Shown here in pieces: positions 1 through 5,723 of a DNA stretch of 7,106 nucleotides. Origin of the DNA: UBA4655 sp964585575 (lineage in GTDB: Bacteria > Planctomycetota > Planctomycetia > Pirellulales > UBA1268); NCBI GenBank assembly GCA_964585575.1, contig CAZPEM010000156.1:1-7106 (forward strand), in the 5' to 3' direction. The notes under the pieces are model-generated. The model saw only the letters and a program-made list of their open reading frames with translations, did no database searches and was not told the origin of the DNA. The position numbers were made by a program, and so were the translations under genes. The stretch's first letter is position 1. The number at the start of each line of letters is the position of its first letter.

Positions 1-449
1 TTGATGGCGAAGCCCTGCGTCAGGGAGGCGGGACTCACGCCCTTGTCGGTGACGTGCACCCACCATGTCACCACGCGGTCGGAGCCTGGCACGTCGCCGC
101 TGAACTTCACCGTGTGGCCTTGGGGATGCGGCTCGACGGTGGCCACGAACAGATCGGCTTTGAGCGACGACCAATCCACGGCGCCTGGATGCGTCTGCCC
201 CTTTTCCGCCGCCGCTTGTTTTGCGAGTTTTTCGGCCAGAGCTTTTCGTGCCTGGCCGACGATCGCGTCGGCCTCCTGCTTCGAGAGCGGTGCGGGCTCC
301 ACCACCGAGAACGCCGCCGGCGCGGGAGCGAGGTTGAGTCCGCGGACCTCTATGGCGAGCGTTAATTCGTACTTGCCGGCCGGCAAGTGCGGCACCGTGT
401 CGCCGTTCGCCCTGGCGAACGCGCCCGTCAAGGCGTAGGTGAAGTCCAT
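1..449 (-). CDS. Hypothetical protein, partial (runs off left edge; 5' end uncertain)
   Basis: I do not recognise this protein. The minus strand is open from an ATG at 449 to the window edge, giving 149 codons without a stop. The translation looks like real protein: a beta-strand-rich start (MDFTYALTGAF, then LPAGKYELTLAIEVRGLN), a charged, probably helical stretch (about residues 56-86, LSKQEADAIVGQARKALAEK and following), then a second beta-rich part (VDWSSLKADLFVATVEP, HTVKFSGDVPG, VVTWWVHV). There is no signal peptide or membrane segment. Start choice is insecure: the ATG has only a weak purine stretch upstream, and codons before it still read like protein (TEDFPKAGAT) back to an in-frame TAG near 521. 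The gene may therefore be truncated at its 5' end. The plus-strand reading of the same bases is poor in recognisable protein features and is treated as a shadow. Function unknown. Confidence 0.55.
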   Translation of the reverse strand, partial: MDFTYALTGAFARANGDTVPHLPAGKYELTLAIEVRGLNLAPAPAAFSVVEPAPLSKQEADAIVGQARKALAEKLAKQAAAEKGQTHPGAVDWSSLKADLFVATVEPHPQGHTVKFSGDVPGSDRVVTWWVHVTDKGVSPASLTQGFAI

Positions 450-508
450 TGTCGCGCCCGCCTTCGGAAAATCTTCCGTGCGTCGGATCGGTGCCCGCGA
501 CGCGACTT

Positions 509-534
509 CATCCCACTGTACCTACATCCCACTG
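509..534. repeat. 10-bp direct repeat with 6-bp spacer
   Basis: CATCCCACTG occurs at 509-518 and again at 525-534, a 16-base period. On the minus strand it reads CAGTGGGATG twice. Because 16 is not a multiple of three, the second copy shifts any reading frame that crosses it. The flanking six bases differ between the copies, so this is not a perfect tandem duplication. It could also be part of a dispersed intergenic repeat. Confidence 0.7.
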
Positions 535-620
535 CAGCGTGGCTTCCTGTATCTGACAACGGTCATGGACCTCCGAAGGTTGGTATGGGTCTCGCGGGCC
601 ACCGCCCAATAGCGCTACAC

Positions 621-664
621 CTTAAACAGGGCCCCCGACTGTCCGGGAACTGGGGTCCATTTCA
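621..664. repeat. GC-rich imperfect hairpin, possible mobile-element or REP-like remnant
   Basis: GGGCCCC (629-635) can pair with GGGGTCC (652-658), a 7-bp stem with one G-U pair. The loop holds the small palindrome TCCGGGA. The motif, with GGGAACTGGGGTCCATTTCAC on its right side, resembles the palindromic sequences often found beside REP-associated transposases and at some insertion-sequence ends. No transposase is present in the window. The hairpin is visible in the sequence; the mobile origin is inference. Confidence 0.35.
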
Positions 665-723
665 CGCCTCCGTCGCCCGCGGAGCTGCCGCTAGCCAACT
701 TTAGTCTGGCCCGAGATCAGCCT

Positions 724-752
724 TTGCAGTCGTCGCGATAGACGGCTATCCT
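724..752 (+). promoter_or_regulatory. Weak sigma70-like promoter candidate for the protease gene
   Basis: TTGCAG (724-729) and TATCCT (747-752) are separated by 17 bases, the preferred spacing. Matches to consensus are only 3/6 and 4/6. The position, 44 bases before the protease ATG, is sensible. Planctomycete promoters are often poor matches, so this stays tentative. Confidence 0.25.
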
Positions 753-784
753 TAGGACGTCGGGAGGGTAAGGGCATCCATCGA

Positions 785-793
785 GGGGAGGAG
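785..793 (+). promoter_or_regulatory. Ribosome-binding site of the subtilase gene
   Basis: GGGGAGGAG lies just before the ATG at 796, with the GGAGG core four bases upstream of the start codon. This strong Shine-Dalgarno match fixes the start of the protease gene. Confidence 0.75.
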
Positions 794-795
794 TC

Positions 796-2658
796 ATGGT
801 GACGCGACGACGCAACAGCCGTGTTCGATCAATGGCCGCAGGCGTTCGGGGGGTTGGCTGTGAACACCTCGAAGATCGCCGGATGCTGGCCGCCTACGTA
901 GACGGTGAAATACTCATCCAATTTGCCGATGGCGCGTCGGCGGCTGCCCGGGATGCCGCCCGCGGTCTGGTGCAAGGTCTGCAGATCGAGGCCATCCAAA
1001 CCCGCGCGATGGTGCAAAACGCGACGGGTGTTTTGGAGCGGGTCGCCATCGGCAGGGGTTTGAGCGTCGAGCAGGCCATCGCCGCAATCTCGAGGCGACC
1101 GGACGTGCTGTTCGCCGAACCCAACTGGCGGCTGTCGCCCGCAGCGGTCAGCAACGATCCCGCGTACACGACTCCGGGCCAGCTGTGGGGCATGTACGGC
1201 GACGACCAGCCGATGGCAATCGGCCCGACGGGAACGACGAATCAATTCGGGTCCCAGGCGGAGAAGGCATGGGATGCCGGGTTTACCGGCGACAAGTCGG
1301 TGGTGGTGGGCATCGTGGACGAGGGATTTCAGATCGACCATCCCGATCTCGCCGCCAACGTCTGGGTGAATCCTTTCGACGCTCTGGACGGGATCGACAA
1401 CGATGGCAACGGCTACGTCGACGATGTCAACGGCTGGGACTTCTACTCGAACGACAGGACGGTGTACGACGGCGCCGAGGACGATCACGGAACGCACGTC
1501 GCGGGAACCATCGGCGGGGTCGGCGGCAACGGCACCGGCGTGGCCGGCGTGAACTGGAACGTCACGTTGATTTCCACGAAGTTCCTCGGCCCGAACGGGG
1601 GAACGCTCGCCAACGCCGTGAAGGCGATCGACTACCTGACCGACCTCAAGAGCCGACACGGCATCAACATCGTGGCCTCGAACAACTCCTGGGGCGGTGG
1701 CGGCTACTCATCGTCGCTGCATAACGCGATCATCCGCGGCGCCAACGCGGGCATTCTGTTCATTGCTGCGGCTGGAAACGGCGGCACTGATGGTCTCGGC
1801 GACAGCAACGACTCCGTGGCGAACTTTCCCTCCAACTACTCGACGCTGCAGGGCACGAAGACCACGAAGGCTGCGTCGTACGAGGCCGTCGTCGCCGTCG
1901 CTGCCCTGAACTCGGATGGGTCGCTGGCGTCGTATTCGAACTACGGTTCAACGACCGTAGATATCGCCGCGCCCGGCAGTGGAATCTATTCGACGTTTAC
2001 CGGAGGTGGTTATGGCACCCTCAGCGGCACGTCGATGGCGACTCCGCACGTGACTGGTTCGGCTGCCCTGTATGCAGCCGCGTATCCGGCTGCGTCCGCC
2101 CAGCAGGTGCGGGATGCCATTCTGAGTACGACCAGGGCGACGCCTTCGCTGACGGGCAAGACCGCCACCGGCGGTCGCTTGGATGTCGGAGCGTTGGTTC
2201 GGGCTGCACCGCCCGTGCCGCTCGCGATCTCGGTCACGTCGGTATCGGCTCCCGAAAGTCAGGCGGTGTTCAGCTTTGTTGTCAGCCTGAACCGTGCCAG
2301 CACCACGAGGGTGACGGTGAACTTTGCGACGGCAAACGGCACGGCCACGAGCGGCCGCAATGGCGACTACACGGCCACGAGCGGCACGCTGACGTTCAAC
2401 GCAGGCGAGACCTCGAAGCTCGTAAACGTCTCAGTCAGAAATGACGCGTCCGTGGAGCCCGACGAGACGTTTTTCCTGAGGTTGTCGAATGCCTCGGGGG
2501 CGGCGATTTCGGTCGGTACTGGCACGGGCACGATCGTCAATGACGACGGCGTTTCCACACGGGCAACTGTTGCCACACAGGCAACCGTGGCTGCCTTCGC
2601 CATCTACGGGATATCGACCGACACGACGTCCGGCACGTCGCCGAAGAAAAATCGTTGA
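796..2658 (+). CDS. Exported subtilisin-like (S8) serine protease with LEDRRMLA N-terminus and Calx-beta domain
   Basis: This 620-aa protein is a predicted secreted endopeptidase of the subtilase family. Residues 1-24 are Arg-rich, followed by LEDRRMLA (25-32), a variant of the planctomycete LEPR-XLL signature. Residues 35-115 look like an inhibitory pro-domain (GEILIQFADGA to VLFAEPNWRLSP). The catalytic triad is complete: Asp175 (VGIVDEG), His231 (DHGTHVAG) and Ser413 (GTSMATPHV), with oxyanion Asn328 (AAAGNGG). An acidic loop at 201-215 (DNDGNGYVDD) probably binds calcium. Residues about 477-585 form a Calx-beta domain (GDYTATSGTLTF, VEPDETFFLRL, terminal NDD). A short 35-residue tail follows, with no dockerin or anchor. 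There is no ordinary hydrophobic signal peptide, so export probably depends on the LEDRRMLA type of N-terminus; this is inference. The start is supported by a strong Shine-Dalgarno site. The gene stands alone and its third codon positions look less GC-biased than in the genes to its right. Confidence 0.95.
   Translation: MVTRRRNSRVRSMAAGVRGVGCEHLEDRRMLAAYVDGEILIQFADGASAAARDAARGLVQGLQIEAIQTRAMVQNATGVLERVAIGRGLSVEQAIAAISRRPDVLFAEPNWRLSPAAVSNDPAYTTPGQLWGMYGDDQPMAIGPTGTTNQFGSQAEKAWDAGFTGDKSVVVGIVDEGFQIDHPDLAANVWVNPFDALDGIDNDGNGYVDDVNGWDFYSNDRTVYDGAEDDHGTHVAGTIGGVGGNGTGVAGVNWNVTLISTKFLGPNGGTLANAVKAIDYLTDLKSRHGINIVASNNSWGGGGYSSSLHNAIIRGANAGILFIAAAGNGGTDGLGDSNDSVANFPSNYSTLQGTKTTKAASYEAVVAVAALNSDGSLASYSNYGSTTVDIAAPGSGIYSTFTGGGYGTLSGTSMATPHVTGSAALYAAAYPAASAQQVRDAILSTTRATPSLTGKTATGGRLDVGALVRAAPPVPLAISVTSVSAPESQAVFSFVVSLNRASTTRVTVNFATANGTATSGRNGDYTATSGTLTFNAGETSKLVNVSVRNDASVEPDETFFLRLSNASGAAISVGTGTGTIVNDDGVSTRATVATQATVAAFAIYGISTDTTSGTSPKKNR
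2340..2385 (+). repeat. 16-bp direct repeat within the Calx-beta coding region
   Basis: CACGGCCACGAGCGGC is present exactly at 2340-2355 and 2370-2385, a 30-base (10-codon) period that keeps frame. It encodes TATSG twice, on either side of RNGDY (residues 516-530). The second copy is in the usual place for a Calx-beta DYTATSGTLTF motif, so a small in-frame duplication may have created the first. Confidence 0.7.
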
Positions 2659-2694
2659 CCGAACAGGGCCAACGCCAGCGTCGGGGCCTGACGC

Positions 2695-2720
2695 CCTGCC
2701 CAAATCCTGCGCCGGGCGGG
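2695..2720. terminator. Candidate hairpin between convergent genes
   Basis: CCTGCCC (2695-2701) pairs with GGGCGGG (2714-2720), seven pairs with one G-U, around a 12-base loop. It lies 37 bases after the protease stop codon and in the gap shared with the converging nuclease gene. A smaller stem, GCGTC/GACGC (2678-2682 and 2690-2694), sits just before it. Neither has a T-run, so intrinsic termination is not certain. Confidence 0.3.
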
Positions 2721-2766
2721 AGAGAATACGCATGCACGGCAGAAAATTCCCGTTCACGGGGGTGCT

Positions 2767-2790
2767 GCACGCGTGCGAGCGATCGATCGC
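2767..2790. repeat. Two adjacent perfect palindromes
   Basis: GCACGCGTGC (2767-2776) and GCGATCGATCGC (2779-2790) are perfect palindromes of 10 and 12 bases separated by two bases. They lie 27 bases beyond the end of the nuclease gene, in the convergent intergenic region. They could be protein-binding sites, part of transcript ends, or chance in GC-rich DNA. Confidence 0.5.
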
Positions 2791-2816
2791 GGAGCCCGCG
2801 ACGGACCAGAGACGGT

Positions 2817-4139
2817 TCAGGCAAGTCGTCGTGAGAGCCGCCGGTCGAGCCAGGTCGTCGCGTTCGGCCGGCCGCCGTTCTTGCGGAATTCCCAGGGGGG
2901 CGTCGGCGATGGCTGGGACCAGAGTCCGAGCTTTCTCGCCTGCGCCTGCCGCTGCAGGTCGTCGAGCGCCTCGTCCTTCGAATAGGCCGCGTAGTGCCAG
3001 GCGTTGCCGGTCGCGACCATCTGCCGGTTGACGTCCACGCCATCCACGGCGACGTGTCCGATCCACCGGCCGTAGCGGTCCTTGCCGTCGTCGCGGACCT
3101 CCACGGTCTTGCCGAACACCAGCTCCGCGAGCGCGTCGCGGGAGACCTTGCCGAAATCCTGGCCGATCTCTGGAGCATCGATCTCGGCGAGCCGGACCTT
3201 CTGCTTCGTGTTCGTGTCGTCGATGCAGGTCACCGTGTCGCCATCGTGCACGCCGACCACCCGCCACGTGTGGACGTTGGAGAGCGAACGCGAGGCGTCC
3301 GACACGGGCGCGAGCGGAGGCGACTGGGGCGCCGCCGACGGCGAGAGGCTTGCCGACTGGGCCGTCGTGCCACCGTTCGAGGACGATGTCGGGATCGGCT
3401 GCGGTGCGGCTGACGCGGCGGCCCCCGCGATCGCGGCGGGCGCGACCGAGGCGAGCGACTCGGTGACGAGCGGCTCGGTGGTGGGCGGTGGCGGGATGGC
3501 GGCGACAGCGGGCGGCGGGACGGGAGTGGCCGCGATCCACTGCGTCGGCGGCGGCTGCAGCGGTCCGCCCGCAAGCTGCGAAGAAGCGGCCGCGATCGGT
3601 GGCGGCGGGACGGTCGCGATGGCGGGGTCGGTCGCGGGAAACGGTGCCGCCACCCACCGCGATGGCGGATCGGGCAGTTTGTACGGCTTCGCGACGACGA
3701 TGCCCGGATCGACCGGCTGCAGCCCCTGCGTTTGGAACACCCAGGGCGTGCCGTAGGGCACGCTCGGACGTGCCGCCGCGACGACCGCGACCGGCTTGGA
3801 GCCGACCGCCCGCACCGGCGCCGACTGGGCCGGAATCGGCACGGGCGGGCCGATCGCGTAGGTGAACGTGTAGGTCGGTGCGACGTGCACGGTGATCGGC
3901 CGGCCGTCGGGGCCGATCGCCGAACAGGGGATCGGCTTGGGAGCCCAGTCCTTGGGAATCTCGCCCCCCTGGATCACGACCTGCGGCGCCGCCGGCACGC
4001 TCGTGATCGCAGGGAGCGGGGGTGATCCGGGATCGTTGACCGGTTCGGCGGCCCTGGCGGGAACGACCGTGCAGGCCCACACGACGACCGCAGCGGCAGC
4101 CCGGACGACACGGCCTCGCTGCCCCCGCCTGCTTTGCAT
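2817..4139 (-). CDS. Exported thermonuclease-like (SNase family) protein with long Pro/Ala-rich region
   Basis: This 440-aa protein has a C-terminal staphylococcal-nuclease domain (about residues 291-410), a calcium-dependent phosphodiesterase fold that cuts DNA and RNA. The residues matching the known active site are all present: Asp301 in DGDT, Arg316, Asp321 and Glu324 in VRLAEIDAPE, and Arg358 in RYGR. The N-terminus is a signal peptide (basic MQSRRGQRGR, hydrophobic VVRAAAAVVVWACTVV, likely cleavage after PARA at residue 30), so the product should leave the cytoplasm. Residues 31-290 are rich in Pro, Ala and Ser with PPPP runs, and carry an imperfect repeat. The tail (411-440) is basic. 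I chose the ATG at 4139 rather than an in-frame ATG at 4232 because it directly precedes the signal peptide and has a strong Shine-Dalgarno site. It converges with the protease gene and diverges from the metallopeptidase gene. The family assignment is firm; the natural substrate and the role of the linker are unknown. Confidence 0.9.
   Translation of the reverse strand: MQSRRGQRGRVVRAAAAVVVWACTVVPARAAEPVNDPGSPPLPAITSVPAAPQVVIQGGEIPKDWAPKPIPCSAIGPDGRPITVHVAPTYTFTYAIGPPVPIPAQSAPVRAVGSKPVAVVAAARPSVPYGTPWVFQTQGLQPVDPGIVVAKPYKLPDPPSRWVAAPFPATDPAIATVPPPPIAAASSQLAGGPLQPPPTQWIAATPVPPPAVAAIPPPPTTEPLVTESLASVAPAAIAGAAASAAPQPIPTSSSNGGTTAQSASLSPSAAPQSPPLAPVSDASRSLSNVHTWRVVGVHDGDTVTCIDDTNTKQKVRLAEIDAPEIGQDFGKVSRDALAELVFGKTVEVRDDGKDRYGRWIGHVAVDGVDVNRQMVATGNAWHYAAYSKDEALDDLQRQAQARKLGLWSQPSPTPPWEFRKNGGRPNATTWLDRRLSRRLA
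3477..3665 (-). repeat. Imperfect 25-residue repeat in the nuclease linker
   Basis: Residues 159-183 (PSRWVAAPFPATDP, then AIATVPPPPIA) and 198-221 (PTQWIAATPVPPP, then AVAAIPPPPTT) of the nuclease align as two degenerate copies, each with a Trp near its start and a PPPP run near its end. They correspond to bases 3591-3665 and 3477-3548. The similarity is seen at protein level; the DNA has diverged. Confidence 0.5.
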
Positions 4140-4286
4140 CGCCCCTCCCCGGATCGTTCCAACGAATCGGAGATCGGACCGATGGCGACATGCCGTTGAA
4201 TGGCCGACTCCTCCGGCCGTACCGTTTGCCACGACCGCGCAGGACGGGCAGACCGTTGCGGCGAGCGGCGATATGCTTCAGGCGGC
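4140..4286. promoter_or_regulatory. Divergent promoter region of nuclease and metallopeptidase genes
   Basis: These 147 bases lie between two divergently transcribed exported-enzyme genes and must hold both promoters unless transcription starts elsewhere. On the plus strand TTGAAT (4196-4201) and TACCGT (4220-4225) are 18 bases apart, a weak sigma70-like pair. A short inverted repeat, GGCCG/CGGCC (4202-4206 and 4214-4218), falls between them and could be an operator. No clear minus-strand promoter is visible. Shared regulation is possible but only inferred from the arrangement. Confidence 0.35.
4142..4150 (-). promoter_or_regulatory. Ribosome-binding site of the nuclease gene
   Basis: On the minus strand GGGGAGGGG lies just ahead of the ATG at 4139, with the GGAGG core four bases upstream. 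It supports this start over the longer in-frame reading that begins at 4232. Confidence 0.7.
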
Positions 4287-5636
4287 ATGGACCGACCTTT
4301 CCAGGCACGCATCGGACGGTTCGCGACAGTCGCGATCCTCGTGACGTTCGCGGCGATGCCGGCATTGGCCGAGCCGAAGCCTGCCGCGATGGTCGCCCCC
4401 GTCCCCGCGTTGACCGCGGCGGAGTTCGCCGCGCGGGCCCGCCGCGGCGACCTGCGGGTCGTCGAAGGGCGGCACCTCGTGCTCGCCACCGACCGGGCTC
4501 CGAGGGATGGCGACGGCCTCGAGGCGCTTCCCCGGATCTTCGACGAGGCGTTCGAGGCATGGTGTCGCCACTATCATCTCGCGTCGCACGACCACGCCGA
4601 CTGGCGGGCGCTCGGCTGCCTCGTCGTCGAGAAATCACGGTTCCAGGCGGCCGGACTCCTGCCGGATGTGATTCCTGATTTCACGAACGGCTTTTGTGCG
4701 AATGACCGGTTCTGGATGATGGACCAGTCGAACCCCGCCTACCGGCGTCACCTCCTGCTCCACGAGGGGGTGCACGCCTTCACGCTCACGCTGCGCGGGC
4801 TCGCGACGCCGACCTGGTACACCGAAGGGATCGCTGAGTGCCTCGCCACGCACCGGCTCGAGGAAGGCCGGTTCGTCCACACGCCGATTCCGCGATCGGC
4901 CGACGCCGTCGAGCAGCTCGGGCGGATAGAGCATCTCCAGAAGCTTGTCCGGCATGGCAGGGCTCCCACGCTTCGCGACGTCCTCACCGCCGAGCCGTCG
5001 GCGCACCGCTCGATCGAGGCCTACGCCGCAAGCTGGGCGGCCGTCGCGATGCTCTCCGGCCATCCGCGGCATGCAGCCGGCTTCGCGACGGTCGAGCGAG
5101 GGCCGCTCGATGCGGCGTTCACCGAGCGGCTCTCCCGGATCGAGGGCTGGGATGCCGCCACGGCCGCCCGCGACTTCGCCGCGTTCCTCGACGACCTCGA
5201 CTACGGCTACGACTTCGCGACGCACGTCATCGACTGGAAGGCCGCCCCCCCGCTCGCATCCCCGGCGGAGTTTCCCGTCGCGGCCGGCCGAGGCTGGCAG
5301 CATGCCGGCAGGTCGCTCAAGGCCGGAAGACGGTACTCGCTCACGGCGAGCGGCCAATCGCAGCTCGGCCGCATCGGCAGCCGTGCGATCGAGAGCGGAG
5401 CCGACGGCATCTCGCTCGACTGGTACCGAGGCCGCCCGATCGGCAGGCTGCTCGTGGCGCAGTGGGTCGAGGAGCCTGGCCGTCGGCCCGGCTTCCGCGT
5501 GGTCGCGGAGGGAGGCAAGGGGGAGTTCACCGCCGCGACGGACGGCCCCGTGTATCTGCGGATCAACGAGGCCCCGGCCGCATTTTCCGATAGTGCCGCA
5601 ACGCTCGACGTGAGCCTGAACCCGCTACCGCGGTGA
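4287..5636 (+). CDS. Exported DUF1570-like HExxH metallopeptidase with PA-IL-like C-terminal domain
   Basis: This 449-aa protein is a probable zinc peptidase of the gluzincin type. HEGVH (residues 159-163) supplies two zinc ligands and the catalytic Glu, and WYTEGIAE (177-184) supplies the likely third ligand, Glu180; the spacing and the EGIAE motif match DUF1570-type proteins of planctomycetes. A signal peptide spans residues 1-28 (basic MDRPFQARIGR, hydrophobic FATVAILVTF, cleavage after ALA). Residues about 328-445 form a separate beta-rich module (FPVAAGRGWQHAGRSLKAGR, then LTASGQSQLGRIGS, ending PVYLRINEAPAAFSDSAATL). It resembles the PA-IL (LecA)-like galactose-binding fold, which could tether the enzyme to glycans. 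The start at 4287 is chosen because the signal peptide begins there; an in-frame ATG at 4200 would add 29 unlikely residues. No good Shine-Dalgarno precedes 4287, so a leaderless or weakly translated start is possible. Substrate unknown. Confidence 0.8.
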   Translation: MDRPFQARIGRFATVAILVTFAAMPALAEPKPAAMVAPVPALTAAEFAARARRGDLRVVEGRHLVLATDRAPRDGDGLEALPRIFDEAFEAWCRHYHLASHDHADWRALGCLVVEKSRFQAAGLLPDVIPDFTNGFCANDRFWMMDQSNPAYRRHLLLHEGVHAFTLTLRGLATPTWYTEGIAECLATHRLEEGRFVHTPIPRSADAVEQLGRIEHLQKLVRHGRAPTLRDVLTAEPSAHRSIEAYAASWAAVAMLSGHPRHAAGFATVERGPLDAAFTERLSRIEGWDAATAARDFAAFLDDLDYGYDFATHVIDWKAAPPLASPAEFPVAAGRGWQHAGRSLKAGRRYSLTASGQSQLGRIGSRAIESGADGISLDWYRGRPIGRLLVAQWVEEPGRRPGFRVVAEGGKGEFTAATDGPVYLRINEAPAAFSDSAATLDVSLNPLPR

Positions 5637-5723
5637 GCACGAGTGGTGTGAACCTGGCGACGGGATACGGGTAGCCCCGAGCCCCACACGTTTGCCCCGC
5701 TTGCAACAACACCAAGGCGTCGG

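Larger units (their letters stand above)
450..795. other. Divergent intergenic region, no convincing gene
   Basis: This 346-base stretch separates the minus-strand gene at 1-449 from the plus-strand protease gene. I see no complete gene in it. It holds a 10-bp direct repeat (509-518 and 525-534), a GC-rich hairpin (629-658), a weak promoter candidate (724-752) and the protease ribosome-binding site (785-793). The minus strand at about 621-510 reads as protein-like sequence in a frame one base off from the gene at 1-449, which may be the remains of its 5' end. Base composition appears less GC-rich than in the genes to the right. Confidence 0.6.

Noticed and set aside
1..438. Plus-strand open frame of 145 codons
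   Set aside because: It is antisense to a minus-strand frame that reads as more convincing protein with strand and helix patterns; the plus-strand product is rich in Ser, Cys and Ala without recognisable features.
829..1659. Minus-strand open frame of 276 codons opposite the protease
   Set aside because: It is antisense to catalytic motifs of a clear subtilase, and its product is Arg/Val/His-rich as expected from a GC-rich shadow.
2779..2790. GCGATCGATCGC as a cyanobacterial HIP1-type repeat
   Set aside because: HIP1 is GCGATCGC, which is not contained intact here, and there is no sign of abundant copies in the window.
4140..4232. Longer nuclease start at ATG 4232
   Set aside because: The extra 31 residues would bury the signal peptide, and the internal ATG at 4139 has a strong Shine-Dalgarno site.
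4200..4286. Longer metallopeptidase start at ATG 4200
   Set aside because: The added 29 residues are Arg/Cys-rich and would sit in front of a normal signal peptide.
2431..4638. Minus-strand open frame of 735 codons, the longest in the window
   Set aside because: It overlaps the nuclease gene on the same strand in another frame and overlaps the ends of two other genes. Its product is Arg/Gly/Ala-rich with no domain, a common artefact in GC-rich DNA.
5637..5723. Terminator between the metallopeptidase gene and gltD
   Set aside because: The only hairpin I can draw is CGGG/CCCG (5668-5671 and 5676-5679) with a four-base loop and no T-run, too weak to call.
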